Below are positions 6,866 through 9,582 of a stretch of 9,582 nt of DNA, piece by piece. Numbering within the stretch: position 1 is the stretch's first letter; every line of letters begins with the position of its first letter. The stretch lies in assembly GCA_018667205.1 (NCBI GenBank), contig JABIVN010000131.1, forward strand, positions 1-9,582, given 5' to 3'. This stretch comes from Gammaproteobacteria bacterium. Lineage in GTDB: Bacteria > Pseudomonadota > Gammaproteobacteria > Pseudomonadales > Azotimanducaceae. The position numbers and the translations under genes are program-made. A model generated the notes under the pieces. That model saw only the letters and a list, made by a program, of their open reading frames with translations, ran no database searches and was not told where the DNA came from.

Positions 6866-6967
6866 CCTTAAGTAGTTGAAATAAGTAGCAATCATCCCCG
6901 AGTTTCCAGCCAGATACTGTTTTCGTCTTTTTGAGTCCTCGGGTTGTCGCCTCCCTAAGCACTTGCA

Positions 6968-6996
6968 TTGAAACTCCCCGCAATCTGCACTAGAAT
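6968..6996 (+). promoter_or_regulatory. sigma-70-type promoter of the efflux operon
   Basis: A -35 box TTGAAA (6968-6973) and a -10 box TAGAAT (6991-6996) are separated by exactly 17 bp. Each differs from consensus at one position. Transcription would begin around 7003, inside the palindrome described next and about 23 bp before the regulator's ATG. Confidence 0.6.
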
Positions 6997-7014
6997 ACTT
7001 AACGAACGTTTAGT
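6997..7014. promoter_or_regulatory. probable TetR-family operator
   Basis: ACTTAACGAACGTTTAGT is an 18-bp near-perfect palindrome: 7 of 9 pairs match, the exceptions being pair 4 and the central pair. It abuts the -10 box and covers the expected transcription start, so a bound repressor would block initiation. TetR/AcrR repressors usually bind such palindromes upstream of their own gene, and the regulator starts 11 bp later. The ribosome-binding site AAGG (7015-7018) follows directly. This implies autorepression of the whole regulator-adaptor-pump operon. Confidence 0.55.
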
Positions 7015-7025
7015 AAGGTTTCTAC

Positions 7026-7604
7026 ATGGAACAAACTCGGGAACGGCTTCTCAATACGGCTGCGGATATGTTCTCGACACAGGGCTACGCCGGTGTGTCG
7101 ATGCGTGAGATCGCCCGGGTGATGGGTATTACACAGGCTGCTATCTACCACCACTTTCCCAGTAAAGACGCATTGTACATTGCGGCTGTCACTTTCGTGT
7201 TTGAAAAGCAAACTTTGGAAATCAGCGAACAAATGTCGGCAATTGATAGTCCTGCCGAACGTCTGGTTTTGATGATTAGCGCCATGCTGGAAGCAATGGA
7301 GGAGGACCCCCGTTTCAGACGGATCTACCTGCGAGAGTTACTGGAAGGCGACGAGCAAAAAATAGCGGCCATCGCGGAGAATGCGTTTACCGCATTTTAT
7401 GAACCCCTGTACCAATTAATGGGTGAACTGGCTCCCGGCAGTGACCGACAACTCCATATTTTTTCGTTGGCTGGGCTGATATTCCACCACCTGGAAGCGC
7501 GTAAGCTCGCTCCCCACCTTCCACATGCAAACGAGGGGAAAACTACCATTCCTTCACTGGCACGACATATCACCAACCTATTTATGTATGGGGTAAGCTC
7601 TTAA
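7026..7604 (+). CDS. TetR/AcrR-family transcriptional regulator
   Basis: This 192-residue repressor-type protein has an N-terminal TetR helix-turn-helix: RERLLNTAADMFSTQGY (5-21), then VSMREIARVMGITQAAIYHHFPSKDALY (24-51), with the recognition helix around ITQAAIYHHF. The remaining residues form the divergent, mostly helical ligand-binding and dimer domain. The start is supported by AAGG at 7015-7018. Its TAA stop shares one base with the ATG of the adaptor gene (TAATG), so translation is probably coupled. Co-directional linkage to an adaptor and RND permease indicates control of that pump, probably relieved by a pump substrate. The ligand is unknown; aromatic compounds or solvents are only a guess from the neighbourhood. 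Confidence 0.92.
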   Translation: MEQTRERLLNTAADMFSTQGYAGVSMREIARVMGITQAAIYHHFPSKDALYIAAVTFVFEKQTLEISEQMSAIDSPAERLVLMISAMLEAMEEDPRFRRIYLRELLEGDEQKIAAIAENAFTAFYEPLYQLMGELAPGSDRQLHIFSLAGLIFHHLEARKLAPHLPHANEGKTTIPSLARHITNLFMYGVSS

Positions 7605-8686
7605 TGAAACGTATTGCATTGGGTGTGCTTGCACTGGCGCTGTTTGGATGTGGTAAATCTGCGGAAACTGATATTAACGTCATAGAAACCCTAGCGGGCA
7701 CCAGGGTCGTTGTGACGTCTCCGCGACAGCAGTCCATCGACTACGTATTGACCGCGCTTGGCACGGTCGAAAGCATCCATCACCCGACAATCTCCGCTGA
7801 AACCTCGGGCCAGATTGTTGGGATAGAAGCCCATGAAGGGGGCGCGGTTGAGGTTCAGCAACTACTGGCAACTATCGACAATACTTTACATAAAATCGAA
7901 GCGGAAAAAGCCTGGTCGGAACTGCAACGTCAGGAAGCACAGCTCAACAATCAACAAAGAGAAGTGAACCGTCTGTTACACCTGGCGAAGTCACAATCTG
8001 TGTCCAAGGACAGACTGGAAGATGAGCAGGCACAGTTGCAGATGCTGACGGTGCAGCGCGATGTGGCAAAAAAGCAAAGGCAACAGGCGCTATATCTTGA
8101 TTCAAAGACTCGGGTGCAAGCACCCATTGAAGGGCTGATTGCCCGGCGCCATATCTCCCTCGGCGACTATGTGACCCCAGGGCAACCCTTGTTCAACTTA
8201 GTTTCGGTCAAGAGACTAAGGGCACGCCTCGCTTTTCCAGAACACCAGGCCACCAGCATTTCTGTGGGCAAACCGGTCAGTTTGCAAACCCCTGGCGCGA
8301 AGGCAAGCATCGCCGTTGGTACAGTGACCAGCGTTAACCCTCAAATTGATCCACTGAGTCGGGCGATAGAAGTTATCGTTGAGTTCGACAACCCCGGTGA
8401 CTGGTACCCAGGAGCCAGTGTCGATGCAACACTTATAGTCCGCCAAACCGAGAATGCCCTGACGGTACCGACACTCAGCGTTGTGCGGCGTGGTGGAAAT
8501 GAGGTCGTCTTCGTCGTGGACGGCGAAGTAGCCAGTCAACGTACGGTCAAGCTTGGTTGGCGGGAAGATGAGTGGGTGGAGGTCGTAGAGGGTTTAATGG
8601 CACATGACCGAGTAGTAACCGAAGGCTCTGCACTCATCAGTGATGGTAGCCAGTTGCTTATCAGTGCGAATAAGCCCACTCCATGA
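7604..8686 (+). CDS. RND efflux periplasmic adaptor (membrane-fusion lipoprotein)
   Basis: This 360-residue HlyD/AcrA-type adaptor links an inner-membrane RND pump to an outer-membrane channel. It starts with a lipoprotein signal peptide: MKR, a hydrophobic stretch, then LFGC, so Cys16 is the likely lipidated residue. The halves of the lipoyl-like domain are at about 60-93 (TISAETSGQIVGI, HEGG) and 168-200 (VQAPIEGLIARR, GDYVTPGQPLF). Between them is a Gln/Glu-rich alpha-helical hairpin (95-165). The beta-barrel follows (VNPQIDPLSRAIEVIVEFDNP, then YPGASVDATL), and then the membrane-proximal domain (ALTVPTLSVVRRGG, VFVVDG, VVEGL). It shares one base with the regulator and overlaps the permease start in ATGA, so the three form a tightly coupled operon. 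No outer-membrane channel gene is seen; it may lie downstream or elsewhere. Confidence 0.93.
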   Translation: MKRIALGVLALALFGCGKSAETDINVIETLAGTRVVVTSPRQQSIDYVLTALGTVESIHHPTISAETSGQIVGIEAHEGGAVEVQQLLATIDNTLHKIEAEKAWSELQRQEAQLNNQQREVNRLLHLAKSQSVSKDRLEDEQAQLQMLTVQRDVAKKQRQQALYLDSKTRVQAPIEGLIARRHISLGDYVTPGQPLFNLVSVKRLRARLAFPEHQATSISVGKPVSLQTPGAKASIAVGTVTSVNPQIDPLSRAIEVIVEFDNPGDWYPGASVDATLIVRQTENALTVPTLSVVRRGGNEVVFVVDGEVASQRTVKLGWREDEWVEVVEGLMAHDRVVTEGSALISDGSQLLISANKPTP

Positions 8687-9582
8687 ACCTTGTCGATATT
8701 TTTGTCCGTCGCCGAGTAGTGGCCTACATGCTCAGTGCCGTCATCATCCTTTTCGGCCTTATTGGGCTCAGGGATATCGGGCTCGATCGTATGCCCAACG
8801 TCAGTCCACCGGTGGTGACCGTTACCACGGTCAATCCCGGCGCCAGCCCGGAGGTCATGGACAGTAGTATCACCAGCATCATTGAATCCGCGGTCAATTC
8901 GATTTCAGCGATAGACTATGTGCTCTCGAAATCCGTACCAGGTGTATCGCAAGTGCGAGTTTCGTTTGAACTCAGCAAGGACGCCAATGCGGCCTTCAAC
9001 GAGGTACAAGGCAAGATCAATCAAATAATCAATGACCTGCCTGATGAAGCCGAAGTACCCATTGTGGCCAAAATCGATCCCAATGCCATTCCTGTCATGT
9101 GGCTAGTGCTGAGAGGGGACCGTCCTCTCAATGAACTCAACAGGATAGCCCGACAACAGGTCAAAAAGTCGCTGGAGAACATCAGTGGCGTAGGTGAAGT
9201 CCTGGTGGGTGGCGGTCGTGAACGCAAGATTCGTGTGGACCTCGATCTGGCCAGAATGTCGGCCCTAGGCGTTACCACGCAAGACGTTATCTTGGCGTTT
9301 GGACGCGAGCATATCCAAATCCCCGGGGGCTATCTGGTCAGCGGGAGTCTTGAAAAGTTGCTGCATCTGGATCTTGAGTATCACAACACTCGAGACCTGG
9401 GGAATCTGGTCGTTCTGTGGCGTGATCAGATCTCTGTAAAATTAAACGAGATCGCAACGATCAGTGATGGCCTTTCTGACAGGCGCAGTCTTGCGCGCTT
9501 CAACGGACGTGAGGGCGTGGCCATCGGCATCCAGAAGGTTCAGAATGCCAATACGGTCGCTATTGTTGCTGAAATCTCCAGA
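8683..9582 (+). CDS. RND efflux pump permease (HAE1/AcrB type), 5' part
   Basis: The frame opens at ATG 8683, overlapping the adaptor stop by four bases (ATGA), and stays open to the window end: 300 of about 1000-1050 expected residues. It begins with the cytoplasmic MNLVDIFVRRRVVAYML followed by the first transmembrane helix (about 13-30). Then come the periplasmic pore-domain signatures: PNVSPPVVTVTTVNPGASPEVM, SIIESAVNSI, and EVQGKINQIINDLPDEAEVPIV. Further on are the NISGVGEVLVGGG block, IRVDLDLARMSALGVTTQDVILAF, and IPGGYL. These match HAE1-type multidrug RND permeases (AcrB/MexB/MdtC relatives). The pump uses the proton gradient to export hydrophobic or amphipathic compounds. The proton-relay aspartates lie beyond the window, so activity cannot be judged. 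Confidence 0.95.
   Translation, partial: MNLVDIFVRRRVVAYMLSAVIILFGLIGLRDIGLDRMPNVSPPVVTVTTVNPGASPEVMDSSITSIIESAVNSISAIDYVLSKSVPGVSQVRVSFELSKDANAAFNEVQGKINQIINDLPDEAEVPIVAKIDPNAIPVMWLVLRGDRPLNELNRIARQQVKKSLENISGVGEVLVGGGRERKIRVDLDLARMSALGVTTQDVILAFGREHIQIPGGYLVSGSLEKLLHLDLEYHNTRDLGNLVVLWRDQISVKLNEIATISDGLSDRRSLARFNGREGVAIGIQKVQNANTVAIVAEISR

Noticed and set aside
7604..8900. Minus-strand and alternate-frame open stretches across the adaptor and permease genes
   Set aside because: They are shadows of GC-rich codons in the real genes and show no domain signatures.
1..9582. CRISPR arrays, tRNA or rRNA genes, complete insertion sequences
   Set aside because: No regularly spaced short repeats, no cloverleaf-like segments with CCA ends, and no transposase-like reading frame were seen on either strand.

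Overview
The window looks like a chromosome segment of an aromatic-degrading, Gram-negative gammaproteobacterium. This is inferred from the mid-range base composition judged by eye, Dmp/Xyl-type meta-cleavage genes, a lipoprotein adaptor with an RND pump, and Shine-Dalgarno-led tightly packed operons. A marine hydrocarbon degrader would fit, but the genus cannot be fixed from the sequence alone.

Layout: (1) 1-3911, all plus strand, is the lower part of a catechol meta-cleavage operon. It holds the 3' end of 2-oxopent-4-enoate hydratase, 4-oxalocrotonate decarboxylase, acylating acetaldehyde dehydrogenase, 4-hydroxy-2-oxovalerate aldolase, and a DsbA/GST-kappa-type 2-hydroxychromene-2-carboxylate isomerase. 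Together they convert oxalocrotonate-type ring-cleavage products to pyruvate and acetyl-CoA. The isomerase points to a naphthalene-like or other polycyclic substrate upstream. A hairpin at 3932-3950 may end the operon. (2) 4077-5030 is a separate ten-helix AEC-family transporter. (3) 5031-7025 has the character of an accessory patch. It contains a 401-bp gap with a folded attC-like integron recombination site (5338-5398), a LinB/DhaA-like haloalkane dehalogenase (5474-6349), and a probably N-terminally damaged AP2-domain protein (6357-6776). Two diverged 41-bp direct repeats (5060-5100 and 6825-6865) bracket all of this. (4) 7026-9582 is an efflux operon: TetR-type regulator, lipoprotein membrane-fusion protein and RND permease, the last cut by the window end. 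The genes overlap by 1 and 4 bases, and a promoter with a palindromic operator lies just upstream.

The catabolic genes are conventional in identity. Their order (hydratase-decarboxylase, then dehydrogenase-aldolase) keeps the partners of two known enzyme complexes adjacent. The least ordinary part is the 1.8-kb patch between the repeats, where a dehalogenase gene starts 81 bp after the predicted crossover point of an attC-like site with no integrase in view.
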